A DNA stretch of 64,000 nucleotides from Leptospira sp. WS39.C2 (GTDB lineage Bacteria; Spirochaetota; Leptospiria; Leptospirales; Leptospiraceae). Both the position numbers and the translations under genes were made by a program. Numbering within the stretch: position 1 is the first letter of the stretch; every line of letters starts with the position of its first letter. Of this stretch, positions 35,921-46,241 are shown one piece after another. Where the stretch lies: contig NZ_CP162142.1 of the NCBI RefSeq assembly GCF_040833965.1, forward strand, positions 1,265,001 to 1,329,000. The letters are read 5' to 3'. The notes under the pieces were generated by a model. That model was not told where the DNA came from. It saw nothing but the letters and a program-made list of their open reading frames with translations, and did no database searches.

Positions 35921-35976
35921 ATCTAATTATTTTTAATCTATCCTTAGAAAGATCCGAGAAAGAAACAGAACTTCAG

Positions 35977-36024
35977 GAGATTTTTGAATGCATCCAATGT
36001 TTGGATCTTTTGGATGCAAATCTC
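35977..36024. terminator. Inverted repeat between convergent genes
   Basis: Arms TGCATCCAA (35989-35997) and TTGGATGCA (36010-36018), extended outward by GAGATTT and AAATCTC with a small bulge. It lies between the HEAT gene and the thiol peroxidase gene and can act in both directions. Confidence 0.6.
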
Positions 36025-36030
36025 ATTTCA

Positions 36031-36567
36031 TTAGAATGACATCAAAATTTTCAGTTTCTCTAATCGATTTAAAAATTGTTTGATATTAGGTACTCCGAAT
36101 TGTTGTTTGGGAATGTAACTTGCTATGATTTTCCCATCTTTTATTGCAAAAAGTCCATGTGCTAATCGGTGAGAGTTTTTCACACCTACACCTAGTTTTT
36201 GTTTAAAGTTTTCCACTTCAATTTGATTGCAGTTTCGAAGGGAGAAACCTTGTGCTTTCAATTGAGGGTGTAATTTTTTTATCTCAGCCCAAGAATCTTT
36301 TCCACATGATGCAAGATGAAAAATTTTTGCAGGTATATTCCGTTTGTTAATTTCAACTTCTAAGTCTAAAACTTGGGCTGAACAAGCAAAGGATCTTACG
36401 TTGGGTAAAGTAGAAAGGAATATGATCCCTTTACTTTTTTGCAGATTCGGAAATTTAGTTTTTGTATTGAGTACTGGTGTAAACCGATATTTTCCTTCAA
36501 TAGGATTTCCCAACTTTGGTCTCTTGCCAGTGAGTTCCACTGGCAGATCTCCTAAGTAAACTTTCAT
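36031..36567 (-). CDS. Thiol peroxidase-like peroxiredoxin
   Basis: A 178-residue Tpx-type enzyme that reduces peroxides. The catalytic pattern PxxxSxxC is present as P55, S59, C62 (PNVRSFAC), and the resolving cysteine of atypical two-Cys enzymes fits C88 (HLASCGKD). The N-terminal beta-hairpin ([13 protein letters not shown]) is Tpx-like. The sequence is divergent, as the usual SLDTPVC is not kept. The gene overlaps the COG0523 GTPase stop by four bases, so it belongs to the same, probably zinc-controlled, operon. Confidence 0.75.
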   Translation of the reverse strand: MKVYLGDLPVELTGKRPKLGNPIEGKYRFTPVLNTKTKFPNLQKSKGIIFLSTLPNVRSFACSAQVLDLEVEINKRNIPAKIFHLASCGKDSWAEIKKLHPQLKAQGFSLRNCNQIEVENFKQKLGVGVKNSHRLAHGLFAIKDGKIIASYIPKQQFGVPNIKQFLNRLEKLKILMSF

Positions 36568-37823
36568 GATTTAACAACCTCGGTTTCTGTTTCTCCGTCG
36601 GGAGTTTCGATCATTTCATCCCAATTCGGAAACGGATCTTCTAAGTTTGCCCAAAACTCTGGACCTTGTTTGTATTCTTCATCGGTTAATAGGCATTTGT
36701 CGAGAGATGCTCTTATTCTTTTTTCGTTCATGTCTCGGCCAATGAGAACGATCTCTTGCCTTCTATCACCCCAGGGTTCTAACCAATGTTGTTTGAGATT
36801 TTCTAGAACATCTGGGTCGTTTGGAATGTCTTCGTCCCTGATACTTGCCCACCAATAACCTTCTGGTTTATAGGAAGAAAGATTGCCTGCCTGAGAGTAT
36901 AACACCACCCAATCCATTTTTGAGGCTAGCCATACAAATCCTTTGGCCCTGACAAGTCCTTCTTTTTCAGAATCTAACCAATCATAAAATCGTTTAGGGT
37001 GCATGGGTTTTCGATTCCCATAAACAAAACTTTTGATACCATACTCTTCTGTTTCGGGGACATGTTCTCCTCTTAATTCTTTTAACCATAAAGGGAACTG
37101 GCTTGCTTTATCAAAATCAAACTTACCTGTATAAAAAACTTTTGAGAGTGGGATTTTACCGTAATCCGTAGTGAATATTTCAGCTTCTGCATTTAGAGAA
37201 CGTAAAATTGTAAGTAGTTTGTTTTTTTTAGTTTCTGATAAAAGGCTAATTTTATTCACAACTAAGGTATTAGAAAATTCAATTTGGTCGACAAGCAGAT
37301 CCACTAAATCTCTGTCGTCACCTTCACCGGCACCTAACTTTCGTTCGCTTAAGGAATCCAAACTTTCAAAGTCTTTCAAAAAATTGACAGCGTCGACTAC
37401 TGTGATCATCGAATCTAGTGTTACTAAATCCGATAAACTCAAACCATTTTCATCTTCAAACGTAAATGTTTCTGCAATGGGTAGAGGTTCCGAGATTCCT
37501 GTGGATTCAATTAAAATGGCATCAAAACGATTTTCTTTCGCAAGTTTTGTGATCTCTATGAGAAGGTCTTCTCTTAAGGTGCAACAAATACAACCATTGG
37601 ACATTTCTACTAATGTTTCGTTCGTGCGGCTAAGAGAAGCACCACTGGCTACTAATTTGGCATCGATATTCACTTCACTCATGTCATTGACAATCACGGC
37701 TACACGAAGTCCCTCTCTATTGGAAAGAACATGATTGAGCAGGGTGGTTTTGCCAGCTCCTAAGAATCCTGATAATACGGTAACGGGTATTTTTTTGTCC
37801 AAGGGGAAACCTGCCTTTTGCAA
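36564..37823 (-). CDS. COG0523 (CobW-like) GTPase, putative zinc metallochaperone
   Basis: A GTP-driven metal-delivery protein. It has Walker [15 protein letters not shown] (residues 18-31), the metal-binding [11 protein letters not shown] (CxCC at about 78-81), the switch region ESTGISEP and the guanine-binding VVNKISLL. The C-terminal half is the usual CobW_C domain of about 200 residues. The frame opens with TTG at 37823, but that codon lies inside a TTGCAA-N5-TTGCA box. A TTG at 37802 with GGCAGG upstream is more likely and gives the normal N-terminus. The boxes upstream suggest repression by Zur; such COG0523 members supply zinc during starvation. Confidence 0.9.
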   Translation of the reverse strand: MQKAGFPLDKKIPVTVLSGFLGAGKTTLLNHVLSNREGLRVAVIVNDMSEVNIDAKLVASGASLSRTNETLVEMSNGCICCTLREDLLIEITKLAKENRFDAILIESTGISEPLPIAETFTFEDENGLSLSDLVTLDSMITVVDAVNFLKDFESLDSLSERKLGAGEGDDRDLVDLLVDQIEFSNTLVVNKISLLSETKKNKLLTILRSLNAEAEIFTTDYGKIPLSKVFYTGKFDFDKASQFPLWLKELRGEHVPETEEYGIKSFVYGNRKPMHPKRFYDWLDSEKEGLVRAKGFVWLASKMDWVVLYSQAGNLSSYKPEGYWWASIRDEDIPNDPDVLENLKQHWLEPWGDRRQEIVLIGRDMNEKRIRASLDKCLLTDEEYKQGPEFWANLEDPFPNWDEMIETPDGETETEVVKS

Positions 37824-37834
37824 TTAAGTTGCAT
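37818..37834. promoter_or_regulatory. Candidate Zur box 1 (COG0523 operon)
   Basis: TTGCAATTAAGTTGCAT, fitting TTGCAA-N5-TTGCAA with one mismatch. It lies at the very start of the COG0523 gene. Confidence 0.55.
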
Positions 37835-37867
37835 TTAAAAACAAGGCTGATTTTTTGTCAAATAAAA

Positions 37868-37884
37868 TTGCAACACAGTTGCAA
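37868..37884. promoter_or_regulatory. Candidate Zur box 2 (COG0523 operon / chemotaxis receptor)
   Basis: TTGCAACACAGTTGCAA, a perfect TTGCAA-N5-TTGCAA, in the divergent region between the COG0523 gene and the receptor at 37973. The same pattern stands before the metal-transport operon at 42405. The shape (two palindromic hexamers) is typical of Fur-family sites. Confidence 0.7.
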
Positions 37885-37972
37885 TTGATTTTTGGCCATT
37901 ATCTAGATTCCGGAAATCAAAAGTATTTCCTTGCAATCTTACTTCTTACCTTCATGTTTATCTTGAAAACTT

Positions 37973-39505
37973 ATGGACGAATACAAATTACAATCCGCCA
38001 AAACCATCAATACCATCCGCTTTATTTTATTTGGAATTTATGCATTGGGTATTTTAGGGAGTTTAGGTTCCATCCGACCAGACCAATTGATGGTAATGAC
38101 AACTTCCACTTCTTTGTATGGAGTCCTTGCCTTTACACAAATGTATTTGTTTCGTAAACAAAAAAATCCCCACCCATTTTGGTTTGTGATTGGAGATGTA
38201 ATCCTTGTGGGTCTTTCTACTTGGGGCCAGTCAATGATCACATTGGATCTATCCGCAGCTGCACTCAAAATTGGTATCAATTATACGATTTGTTTTTTTC
38301 TTATACTCTACTCAGGTTTTTTATTTTCCTCAAAACAAAGTATTATTGTTGGAACACTTCTCATCTTGATACACATTGGATCACTAGTTTTTTCCTATCG
38401 TGAAGGTGTAAGTTTTGTCGACCGTAACGATGTACACCATTTACCACATTCCGTATCATTACCAATCGAAGTAGTTAAAGTTATATTTTTAATTTTGGCT
38501 ACATTTTTTATGAGTAAGATGGTAGGTTTACTTATTGTTATACGAGAAAAAGCTTTGGAAGGTAAAAAAGAAGCAGATTCTCATTCAAAGTTAGTATCGG
38601 CACAAAAAGAAGCGATGGTAGAAACTGGAGAGAATTTAAATCAGTCGGTAGCCGCCTTAAGGGTGTTTACTGATGATTTGAATGGACTTGTACAAAACCA
38701 AGCAGCCTCAATCGAAGAAATTTCCGCATCTCTTACAGAAATTGCACAATCAACAGAAAATTCTTTTACTTTTGTAAAGGACCAATACAACCGTATTGAA
38801 TCCCTAAATGAAGAAAGTAAAACCTTAGAGGGAATTGTCAGTTCAGTTCGCAGTGAGATCGAATTGATCTCAGGGCAAATCAAAGAGTCCTCAAAATTTA
38901 GTAATTTGGTGACCCTTTCGATGGAAAATTTGAATCATGTACTTTCAGACGTTAGTAGTAGTTTTCAAAAAGTAGAAGATGTCAATCAGATCATGAAAGA
39001 AATTGCTGATCAAACCAACTTACTTGCATTAAATGCTTCTATTGAAGCGGCAAGGGCAGGGGAACATGGGCGGGGATTTGCTGTGGTAGCACAAGAAGTG
39101 GCAAAACTTGCCGACAATTCTGCAACCAATGCCAGTATCATTTCCAAAACCATTTTAAAATCCAAATCCGATTTAATCAAAGGAAATCTTTCTGCAAAAG
39201 AAGCTAATTCTCTTGCTTCAAACCAAGAAAAAGAAATGTTAAACATTCAAACTAAGGTAATTAATTTTAATGAAAAAATTATCGAATTACAGAAGTTAAA
39301 TGCAAGGGTTGTCGATTCTCAAAAGGAACTAAAAGATATTTCCTCGCAACTAGAAACCATTGCCAAAGAACAATCCATTGGAAACCAAGAAGTCATGCGA
39401 GCTGCCCAAAATATTGAAGATGCTGTCCAGGTAGTTGCTGAAAACACAAGAGTGCTTGCAGAGCACATTGAGGACATCCAAGTCCTTGCCAATCGGATCA
39501 AATGA
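37973..39505 (+). CDS. Methyl-accepting chemotaxis-type receptor with six-helix membrane sensor
   Basis: A 510-residue receptor. The C-terminal signalling tip is [20 protein letters not shown] followed by [13 protein letters not shown]. The N-terminal 195 residues form about six membrane helices without a periplasmic domain, including [18 protein letters not shown] and a loop with [10 protein letters not shown] that could bind metal (inference). It resembles the receptor at 9052 in layout. Candidate Zur box 2 lies about 90 bp upstream, so expression might respond to zinc. Chemotaxis towards metal is a possible but unproven role. Confidence 0.88.
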   Translation: MDEYKLQSAKTINTIRFILFGIYALGILGSLGSIRPDQLMVMTTSTSLYGVLAFTQMYLFRKQKNPHPFWFVIGDVILVGLSTWGQSMITLDLSAAALKIGINYTICFFLILYSGFLFSSKQSIIVGTLLILIHIGSLVFSYREGVSFVDRNDVHHLPHSVSLPIEVVKVIFLILATFFMSKMVGLLIVIREKALEGKKEADSHSKLVSAQKEAMVETGENLNQSVAALRVFTDDLNGLVQNQAASIEEISASLTEIAQSTENSFTFVKDQYNRIESLNEESKTLEGIVSSVRSEIELISGQIKESSKFSNLVTLSMENLNHVLSDVSSSFQKVEDVNQIMKEIADQTNLLALNASIEAARAGEHGRGFAVVAQEVAKLADNSATNASIISKTILKSKSDLIKGNLSAKEANSLASNQEKEMLNIQTKVINFNEKIIELQKLNARVVDSQKELKDISSQLETIAKEQSIGNQEVMRAAQNIEDAVQVVAENTRVLAEHIEDIQVLANRIK

Positions 39506-39633
39506 ACCTTGTTTAACACCATTAACTTAACGGTTTGGACATTCGTTCAGGAATTTACAAGGGAAAATTATTTGTAATTCTTTTCCCGATATTCAACAGT
39601 GAGTGAAAGTCCTTTTCTGGAGCCAATAATTGT

Positions 39634-41391
39634 ATGATATCTAATAACTATTTTAATGATAATGATGACTTAATTGATCATTTTGATTCCCTCACACCTT
39701 GGAATGCGGTCGTTGACCAATACGAACAAGGGTTCGAAGATTTTGCAGAATTCCAAAAAACGGGAAAAGAGGAATTAACCTTTGCTCCTGGAAATTACGA
39801 AGATGCAATTGAATTTTATAGGTCAACACTGGAAGCAGGTGGTGACATCGCTGGAAATGACATCTCTCAAATCTCCAAAGCTATGGATGAAGAGGGACTC
39901 AAATACAAAGACGGACAAGTTGGTTTCCCAAAACCAATGTTAGACGTGGTAGAAAAAATTAAATCTGCAGGTCTATTACCTTATGGAATCCATAGACACT
40001 ACGGTGGACTTGGATTACCTTCTGTTGTTCAATCGATGTTATCTGAATGTGTGTCTCGTGGTGATGGATCCCTTGCAATTACACTTGGTTGTATGAACCT
40101 TGCGGAAACTGTTGAACGTTTTGGAACAGAGGAAATGATTCATGAGTATGTTCCGAAGATGGCCGCTGGTGAACTTTGCGGAGCGATGGCTCTTACAGAA
40201 CCAAACTACGGTTCTGACCTTCCCAATTTGCAAACAAAGGCAATAAAAGGGGAAGATGGTGTTTGGCGGATCACTGGAACCAAACGTTTCATCACACATG
40301 CTTGTGGGTTTGGAAATGCTCCTTCCATCATATTAACTTTAGCAAGAACTGGTACAACAACAAGTGGAGCACGTGGACTTTCCTTTTTCCTAGTGCATTC
40401 TAAAGATGTGTTTGTGGCTTCCATCGAAAAGAAAATGGGTCTCCATTGTTCTCCTACCTGTGAAGTAGTCTTCGAAAATTCTCCTGGGATCCTTATCGGT
40501 GAAGAAGGAAAAGGCCTTGTGAAATATTCAATGGCGATGATGAACCAAGCTCGACTCAATATCGCAGCACAAGCCATGGGAATTGCAACGGCTGCTTATT
40601 TTGAAGCAAAAAAATACGCAGAAGAAAGAGTTCAATTTGGAAAAACAATTAATAACATAACCGCTGTGAAAAAGATGTTAGAAAGAATGGAACGCGAAGT
40701 TTCGGCAATGCGTTGTATTTTATACGAAGCAAGTTTTGCTGTGGACCAGTACCGTTGGAAAGAAGAACGCGGAAAGATGAAAGGCCTCTCGGAAAAGGAA
40801 ATCAAAAAAGATGAAACTTTTAAGAAATGGGAAAAACTTGCCTCTCTTTTCACTCCACTTTCCAAATACTACATCACAGAAATAGCTAATCTTGTGGCTT
40901 ATGACGCAATGCAAATCCATGGTGGATCAGGTTATACAGAAGATTATGACGTGGCTCGTTTGTATCGAGATGTTCGGATCACAAATATCTACGAAGGAAC
41001 CACACAACTCCAAACAGTCGCTTGTATTGGTGGGATTGTCTCTGGGATGACAGAAACAGGAATCTACCGTGAATATTTAAAATCGGAAATGGCAGGATTT
41101 GTTTCTTCTTCTGAGTTAAATGATCTGTTTAAACAATTTGAAACTGTTGTAGCTGAATTCGCTGAAATTGATTCAACTCCTCTAAGAGAAGAGTTGGCTT
41201 TTGAAGTCGTAGAATCTGCTGCCAGATTTCACAACAGTTTATTACTCGAAAGAAGTGTTGGAAGGTCCAAAGTGGAAAGAAGAAACCACAGAAAGTCACT
41301 TACGGAAAGTTATATTTTGGATAGTGCGGCCATCCTAGCTTCCAATCTAACTAAAATTCGTGGAAAGAAAAAAACTCCAGTCACCGCATAA
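39634..41391 (+). CDS. Acyl-CoA dehydrogenase
   Basis: An FAD enzyme of beta-oxidation type, 585 residues. Family motifs are present: [17 protein letters not shown] for FAD and substrate binding, [40 protein letters not shown] and IYEGTTQLQ with the catalytic Glu. The enzyme has an N-terminal extension and a C-terminal domain of about 110 residues, as in the larger acyl-CoA dehydrogenases of Leptospira and other bacteria that live on long-chain fatty acids. The next gene overlaps its end by about 30 bp. Confidence 0.93.
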   Translation: MISNNYFNDNDDLIDHFDSLTPWNAVVDQYEQGFEDFAEFQKTGKEELTFAPGNYEDAIEFYRSTLEAGGDIAGNDISQISKAMDEEGLKYKDGQVGFPKPMLDVVEKIKSAGLLPYGIHRHYGGLGLPSVVQSMLSECVSRGDGSLAITLGCMNLAETVERFGTEEMIHEYVPKMAAGELCGAMALTEPNYGSDLPNLQTKAIKGEDGVWRITGTKRFITHACGFGNAPSIILTLARTGTTTSGARGLSFFLVHSKDVFVASIEKKMGLHCSPTCEVVFENSPGILIGEEGKGLVKYSMAMMNQARLNIAAQAMGIATAAYFEAKKYAEERVQFGKTINNITAVKKMLERMEREVSAMRCILYEASFAVDQYRWKEERGKMKGLSEKEIKKDETFKKWEKLASLFTPLSKYYITEIANLVAYDAMQIHGGSGYTEDYDVARLYRDVRITNIYEGTTQLQTVACIGGIVSGMTETGIYREYLKSEMAGFVSSSELNDLFKQFETVVAEFAEIDSTPLREELAFEVVESAARFHNSLLLERSVGRSKVERRNHRKSLTESYILDSAAILASNLTKIRGKKKTPVTA

Positions 41392-42391
41392 ACACGATCT
41401 GGACTCATCTTTACTTCCTTGTTACGCTTGTTTTGCGAAGGAAGTAGAAGATGGGATTTCTGCAAATTCCAAAGACATTCGGATTTCCTCTCCTTTTTCT
41501 TGGAGGGGAGATTCTTTCCCTCCCATACTAGACGAAGATACACCAAACCATCTAAAAAGGATTTCCGATTTAGGAATTCCCTTTATTTTTGATATCCACA
41601 CTCATTTTTTTCCTGAAACCATTATGAAGTTGATTTGGCGATGGTTTGATAATGTCAATTGGGCCATTGGATACCGACTACCAGAGATAGAAAGAGTGAA
41701 ACGTTTGCACCAAAATGGGATCAAACAATTTACCACACTCAACTATGCTCATAAAAAAAATATGGCTCAGTCTTTGAATGAATGGACTTATGCCAATTTT
41801 AAAAATTGGCCAGGTGCCATTCCCTTCGGGACATTTTATCCAGAGGAAGGTGTTTTTTCGTATGTAAAACAAGCAGTGGAAGGGTATGGGTTTTTAGGAT
41901 TCAAACTCCATTGTGAAGTATCCAAACTCAATTTAAACGACCCCGAGCTGAGTGATTCTTTTCGTTATTTAGAAAAAAAAGAAATTCCCCTTGTCATCCA
42001 TACGGGGACAGCTCCACTCCCTGGTGAGTTTACAGGCTTTCAGTTTTTCAAACCTTTTATCGAAACTTATCCTAATTTACATGTCATCATTGCCCACATG
42101 GGAGCCCATGAGATTTCCGCCTATGCCTCGTTACTTGGTCATTATCCAAACTTGGCATTGGATACTACCATGGTATTTGTGGATTTTCTTGCCACGGGAA
42201 AGGAATCCGACATTGATGCTGCGATTCCACTCCTCGAACGTTTCCAAGACCAAATTTATTTTGGATCTGACTTTCCCAATATCCCTTATAACCTAAACCA
42301 CCCAATTTCCAAATTACTTGACCTTCCTATCAGTGACAAAGCCAAACAAAAAATCCTCTACAGGAACGGAAAAAACCGATTTTTTAAATGA
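41360..42391 (+). CDS. Amidohydrolase-family (amidohydrolase_2) metal-dependent hydrolase
   Basis: A TIM-barrel hydrolase of 343 residues or slightly less. The metal ligands are visible: [32 protein letters not shown] and the late Asp in [11 protein letters not shown]. The family includes decarboxylases and lactonases, and the substrate is unknown. The frame opens with GTG at 41360 inside the acyl-CoA dehydrogenase gene, so translation may be coupled. A candidate Zur box begins just after its stop and belongs to the next operon. Confidence 0.88.
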   Translation: MERKKLQSPHKHDLDSSLLPCYACFAKEVEDGISANSKDIRISSPFSWRGDSFPPILDEDTPNHLKRISDLGIPFIFDIHTHFFPETIMKLIWRWFDNVNWAIGYRLPEIERVKRLHQNGIKQFTTLNYAHKKNMAQSLNEWTYANFKNWPGAIPFGTFYPEEGVFSYVKQAVEGYGFLGFKLHCEVSKLNLNDPELSDSFRYLEKKEIPLVIHTGTAPLPGEFTGFQFFKPFIETYPNLHVIIAHMGAHEISAYASLLGHYPNLALDTTMVFVDFLATGKESDIDAAIPLLERFQDQIYFGSDFPNIPYNLNHPISKLLDLPISDKAKQKILYRNGKNRFFK

Positions 42392-42404
42392 AACGTGGTT
42401 GCAT

Positions 42405-42421
42405 TTGCAACAGCGTTGCAA
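42405..42421 (+). promoter_or_regulatory. Candidate Zur box 3 (metal-transport operon)
   Basis: TTGCAACAGCGTTGCAA, perfect TTGCAA-N5-TTGCAA, with another half-site TTGCAT directly before it. It lies 24 bp upstream of the first gene of the metal-transport operon, where a bound repressor would block transcription. Confidence 0.75.
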
Positions 42422-42444
42422 ATGATAGGCAAACAGAGGTAGTT

Positions 42445-43191
42445 ATGAAATTCTTACAACTAAGTATACTTATCATTGCATTTTTCACTCTGGGCAACTG
42501 TGCTGAGCTCTTCCAGTCTACGAAAAAAGACAACAATAACGATGCGATTCTTGCCGCACTATTTGCTAATAATGGAACTTGTGGACAATCCGCACGGTCT
42601 GGGGCAGCAGGGAACGGAACTCGTTACAATTTTTTTGGATGTTCTGGTGATGCCAGTGCCACTCTTTTGGGTCTAGGATTCACAACCCAAAACATCACTT
42701 TCAACGGTGGGCTTTCGGGAACAAGTGACGCATCCACTCTCATCACACGTGCTAGTAGTTTGTCCGCCACTGGTGGTGAAAAAAAAGCTGGGATTGAAAT
42801 TACCTACGTGCTGAACTCAGGTTCTTCGACTTTAAAAGCAATATTACCAAGTGATACTAGTTTTGGTGGCCCTGGTTTTTCGATTTCTTCCACAACAGTT
42901 CAAAAATTAGTAGACAATGCTGCAAGTGCTTTCGCCACACCTGCAACTTGGGCTACTTCTGTTGGGATTGAAAAAACTTTATGTTTAGAAGTCCATGAAG
43001 AAAATGGTGCACATATATTTGGATGGGAAGGGTCATGTGATTCTGTCAATCGTCAGACATACCAATTTGAAGAGGAAAGTGTGGTTGTGAATGTAAACGG
43101 TGATCGGATTGGTCTCAGACTCAATAATGCCATTGTCAAATCAATGACAATCTATTCGTCTGTCATTGGCACTTCTGGAATGATTCGATAA
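42445..43191 (+). CDS. Lipoprotein, first gene of putative zinc-uptake operon
   Basis: A 248-residue protein with a clear ribosome site (AGAGG) and lipobox (FFTLGNC). The mature part is Ser/Thr/Gly-rich and beta-like, and carries cysteines in pairs (GTCGQSAR, FFGCSGDA; TLCLEVHEENGAHIFGW, EGSCDSV). The stretch CLEVHEENGAHIFGW, with two His and several acids, could bind metal; this is inference. I do not recognise the family. Its place behind the Zur-like box and in front of an outer-membrane barrel and a metal ABC transporter points to a role in zinc capture at the cell surface. Confidence 0.72.
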   Translation: MKFLQLSILIIAFFTLGNCAELFQSTKKDNNNDAILAALFANNGTCGQSARSGAAGNGTRYNFFGCSGDASATLLGLGFTTQNITFNGGLSGTSDASTLITRASSLSATGGEKKAGIEITYVLNSGSSTLKAILPSDTSFGGPGFSISSTTVQKLVDNAASAFATPATWATSVGIEKTLCLEVHEENGAHIFGWEGSCDSVNRQTYQFEEESVVVNVNGDRIGLRLNNAIVKSMTIYSSVIGTSGMIR

Positions 43192-43209
43192 GGAATTAAT
43201 TTAAGACTT

Positions 43210-44571
43210 GTGAAACTCGGATTCCGTAAACAATTTTCATTGGTAAGATTGGTAGTCATTGTACTACCAATCTTTTTTGCGTTTTTTGTACATGCTGATT
43301 CAAACGATTGGGAAAAAGAATTAGAAGGAACAGAAAATCCAAAACAAACTACCCTGGCAAAATCCAATGGGAAAGGATCCGATTCGCAGGATTGGGAAGT
43401 CGAACTTGAAAAAGATTTAAAAGACCAGGAATCGAGGAGTAAAAGTACAGAAGGGAGTCGTGGTGTGACTTCCAATGTACAACAACCAAACCAAATCAAT
43501 CGTTCTGCTCAAAACCTTATGATGGATGTATCTGCTGCCATTGACATCGTTGGTGCTTGGGATCGGAACAAACCAAGAGGGACAGGGGAACGTATCGATA
43601 ATAAAATGGATGTACGTTCGGCAGAATTTGGTTTTACAGCAGCTGTTGACCAATGGATGAGAGCCAATTTTCTTGGTGCTGCCCATGGTGAAGACGGAAA
43701 GTATTATTTTGAAGTACATGAAGCCAATGTTTTGTTTCCATTTTTACCATTTAACACATCATTGAAAGTGGGACAGATGTTTATGGATATTGGACGACTC
43801 AATCGAATCCATTTGCATGACAGGCCTTTTACAATGAATCCTATTGTTCACGAAAAATTTATTGGATTTGAATCAGCTATGGATACTGGAGCTGAGTTTA
43901 GTGTATTATTACCATGGAAATGGATCACCCAAGAACTGGTATTAGGTGCAACAAACGGTAAAAAGTGGGGTCATTCCCACACGGAAGGCCAACAAAAAAA
44001 TAACCCAATGGGTTATGCCCACCTAAAACATTTTTATTATTTTGGAAACAATTGGGGAACCCAATTTGGATTTTCTGGTGTACGTTTTGAACCCACAACA
44101 GATAGACGAAACCAAAGATATTTATATGGAATGGATGCGGTTTTACGTTGGAATCGTTCCAATTTGCGGGAACTCATGATCATGTCTGAAGGTTGGTACC
44201 AACAAGAAATTTTCCCAGAACAAATGGACTCAAGTACATTCCAAAAATCCAAAGCACCATCCCGCGACCAGTGGGGTTATTACTTTTTTGTGGATTATAA
44301 ATTCCACCAACTTTGGTCCCTTGGGTATCGGTATGATTATTTTACAGATAAATCCCTAGTCGACAAAAATGGAAAACAAGCAGATAATGCGATAGAAGCC
44401 CATTCCACTCAAATTACCTTTCATAGTTCTGAATTTGGAAGGATCCGTGGTTCTGTAGAAAGGCGTTACATTCAGGATTTTTCCAAAACGGAATTCCAGG
44501 AACAAAGGGAATGGAGATTTTATGTGCAAGCAGTTGCCATATTAGGTTCTCACCCTGCCCATAGTTATTAA
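43210..44571 (+). CDS. Outer-membrane beta-barrel protein of the zinc-uptake operon
   Basis: A 453-residue exported protein. The signal peptide (VRLVVIVLPIFFAFFVHA) is followed by two copies of a short motif, DWEKELE and DWEVELE, then a porin-like barrel rich in alternating aromatic strands that ends WRFYVQAVAILGSHPAHSY. His-rich loops (HLHDRP, GHSHTEG, HEANV) would suit metal passage. It has no TonB box or plug domain, so it is not a TonB-dependent receptor; a passive or lipoprotein-assisted zinc porin is my inference. The frame opens with GTG at 43210, 18 bp after the lipoprotein gene. Confidence 0.75.
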   Translation: MKLGFRKQFSLVRLVVIVLPIFFAFFVHADSNDWEKELEGTENPKQTTLAKSNGKGSDSQDWEVELEKDLKDQESRSKSTEGSRGVTSNVQQPNQINRSAQNLMMDVSAAIDIVGAWDRNKPRGTGERIDNKMDVRSAEFGFTAAVDQWMRANFLGAAHGEDGKYYFEVHEANVLFPFLPFNTSLKVGQMFMDIGRLNRIHLHDRPFTMNPIVHEKFIGFESAMDTGAEFSVLLPWKWITQELVLGATNGKKWGHSHTEGQQKNNPMGYAHLKHFYYFGNNWGTQFGFSGVRFEPTTDRRNQRYLYGMDAVLRWNRSNLRELMIMSEGWYQQEIFPEQMDSSTFQKSKAPSRDQWGYYFFVDYKFHQLWSLGYRYDYFTDKSLVDKNGKQADNAIEAHSTQITFHSSEFGRIRGSVERRYIQDFSKTEFQEQREWRFYVQAVAILGSHPAHSY

Positions 44572-44587
44572 GAGGAAAAAATATACC

Positions 44588-45550
44588 ATGATTCATTTGT
44601 TTCATCCAAACGATCCCAAAAAGAAAAACAAAATGTTTTCTATTTTTGCCTATCTGGTTTTGTTTTTATTCCAATTGGTTGCCTCACCAGTAATGGCTAA
44701 GGTTTCCCTTGTGGCCAGTATCTCTGACATCAAATACATCGCAGAACAAATCGCAGGTGATAGAGCTGATGTATACGGAATGATCCGAGGAGTGGATGAC
44801 CCTCATTTTGTCATGACTCGTCCTGATTTTTTGGTGAGACTGAGTGAAGCTGATGTTTTATGTGTTGTGGGTCTTGATTTAGAAGTTGGTTGGATTCCTT
44901 ACCTCCAACAACAATCTCGGAATATGAAAATCCAAAAAGGCCAACCTGGGTATTGTGATACTTCCTTCGGAGTGAAAATCCTTGGGGAACCAACAGTGAT
45001 GATGGATCGTTCTATGGGGGATATGCATATTTTTGGAAACCCACATTATTGGAATGATCCCATCAATGCTATTCAGATGGCTCAAAATATCAAAAATGCT
45101 CTAACACGTGTGGATCCTCTGAATGGGGAATACTATGAAAGTAATTTTAATACCTTCAAAAAACGTCTGATCCAAGTGACAAGAGAAGAGATGAAAAAAA
45201 TGGAGCCGTATTTTGGACTAAAAGTTGCTGTTTTTCATGACCAATTTGTTTATTTGGCAGCGCGGTTCAAATTTAATGCGAACCTTACCATAGAAGAACG
45301 TCCAGGAGTTCCACCTTCTGTTCGTTATATGGACCAAGTGATTAGTTATATGATCGCGGAAAAGATAAAAATTATCTTGATTGGTCCTTATCACAATCCA
45401 AAGTATGCAGAGTATGTCTCTTCAAAAGTACCTGGTTCGGTTGTAGTGACACTCCCAGTTTCCGTTGGTGCATTGGATACCACAAGTTATGAAGAAAGCC
45501 TACGTTTGAGTTTACAAAAAATACGCGATGCAAGCGATAAAACCAAATAA
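44588..45550 (+). CDS. znuA: Metal ABC transporter substrate-binding protein (ZnuA/TroA family)
   Basis: A periplasmic zinc- or manganese-binding protein of 320 residues with signal peptide (FSIFAYLVLFLFQLVASPVMA). The family's metal ligands are in DDPHFVMTRP, GNPHYWNDP and VFHDQFVYLAARF, with a late acid or amide site. The long His-rich loop of classic ZnuA is absent. The next gene begins 23 bp before its stop. Zinc rather than manganese is inferred from the upstream Zur-like box. Confidence 0.88.
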   Translation: MIHLFHPNDPKKKNKMFSIFAYLVLFLFQLVASPVMAKVSLVASISDIKYIAEQIAGDRADVYGMIRGVDDPHFVMTRPDFLVRLSEADVLCVVGLDLEVGWIPYLQQQSRNMKIQKGQPGYCDTSFGVKILGEPTVMMDRSMGDMHIFGNPHYWNDPINAIQMAQNIKNALTRVDPLNGEYYESNFNTFKKRLIQVTREEMKKMEPYFGLKVAVFHDQFVYLAARFKFNANLTIEERPGVPPSVRYMDQVISYMIAEKIKIILIGPYHNPKYAEYVSSKVPGSVVVTLPVSVGALDTTSYEESLRLSLQKIRDASDKTK

Positions 45551-46241
45551 CCTAACCGATACCACAACTTTTATCCATACGGACCATTTGACCGTTGGAT
45601 ACAGAAAAGAGTTTCCAGTGGTCACTGATATCCACCTCCATATTGAAGCAGGGAAAACTTACGCACTTGTCGGAGGGAATGGGGCAGGGAAAACAACACT
45701 CTTTCGGACACTCACAGACTTATTACCTCCACTTTCTGGATCAATTCAGTTTTCAAAATCGATCACTACATCGTATGTGCCCCAAGCAAAAAAGATGGCA
45801 CTTGATTTTCCATTACGAGTGGAAGATGTTCTCCTTATGCCAAAAAATATTGGCCTTAGTTTTTTACCAAAATCAAAATTTTCAAAAGAAGACTTTGAAT
45901 TGATTGATCGAACGGGTGTTAGTTCGTATCTAAAAAAGCAGATTTCATTATGTAGTGGAGGACAATTACAAAAGGTCCTTATCCTCCGATCACTTCTTAC
46001 AAAAGCCAATCTGATTTTTTTAGATGAACCAATGGATTCTTTGGATCATAATGCAAGGGAACTTTTCCAATCAATTTTATCTGAATACCTAAAGATGGGA
46101 AACAGATCCTTATTTTTCATCACTCATAGTCTAGAACACGATTGGGGTTTTGGTTTTGACGAGGTGTTTGAAATTGACGAAGGCAAATTATTCAATATCA
46201 CCAAAGGAGAAAGGCCTCCGAACTGCCACCATCATGACTAG
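45528..46241 (+). CDS. znuC: Metal ABC transporter ATP-binding protein
   Basis: A 237-residue ATPase of the ZnuC/MntB type. Walker A is GGNGAGKTTL, the Q-loop is YVPQ, the signature is SLCSGGQLQKVLILRSLL, Walker B is LIFLDEPMDSLD, and the switch His is FFITHSLEHDWG. The tail ends NCHHHD, a possible metal-sensing end. It overlaps both neighbours, so the three transporter genes are translationally coupled. Confidence 0.92.
   Translation: MQAIKPNNLTDTTTFIHTDHLTVGYRKEFPVVTDIHLHIEAGKTYALVGGNGAGKTTLFRTLTDLLPPLSGSIQFSKSITTSYVPQAKKMALDFPLRVEDVLLMPKNIGLSFLPKSKFSKEDFELIDRTGVSSYLKKQISLCSGGQLQKVLILRSLLTKANLIFLDEPMDSLDHNARELFQSILSEYLKMGNRSLFFITHSLEHDWGFGFDEVFEIDEGKLFNITKGERPPNCHHHD

Noticed and set aside
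37171..37734. 187-codon open frame antisense to the COG0523 GTPase
   Set aside because: A shadow of the conserved gene on the other strand; it is Ser-rich because it is the complement of GTPase codons.
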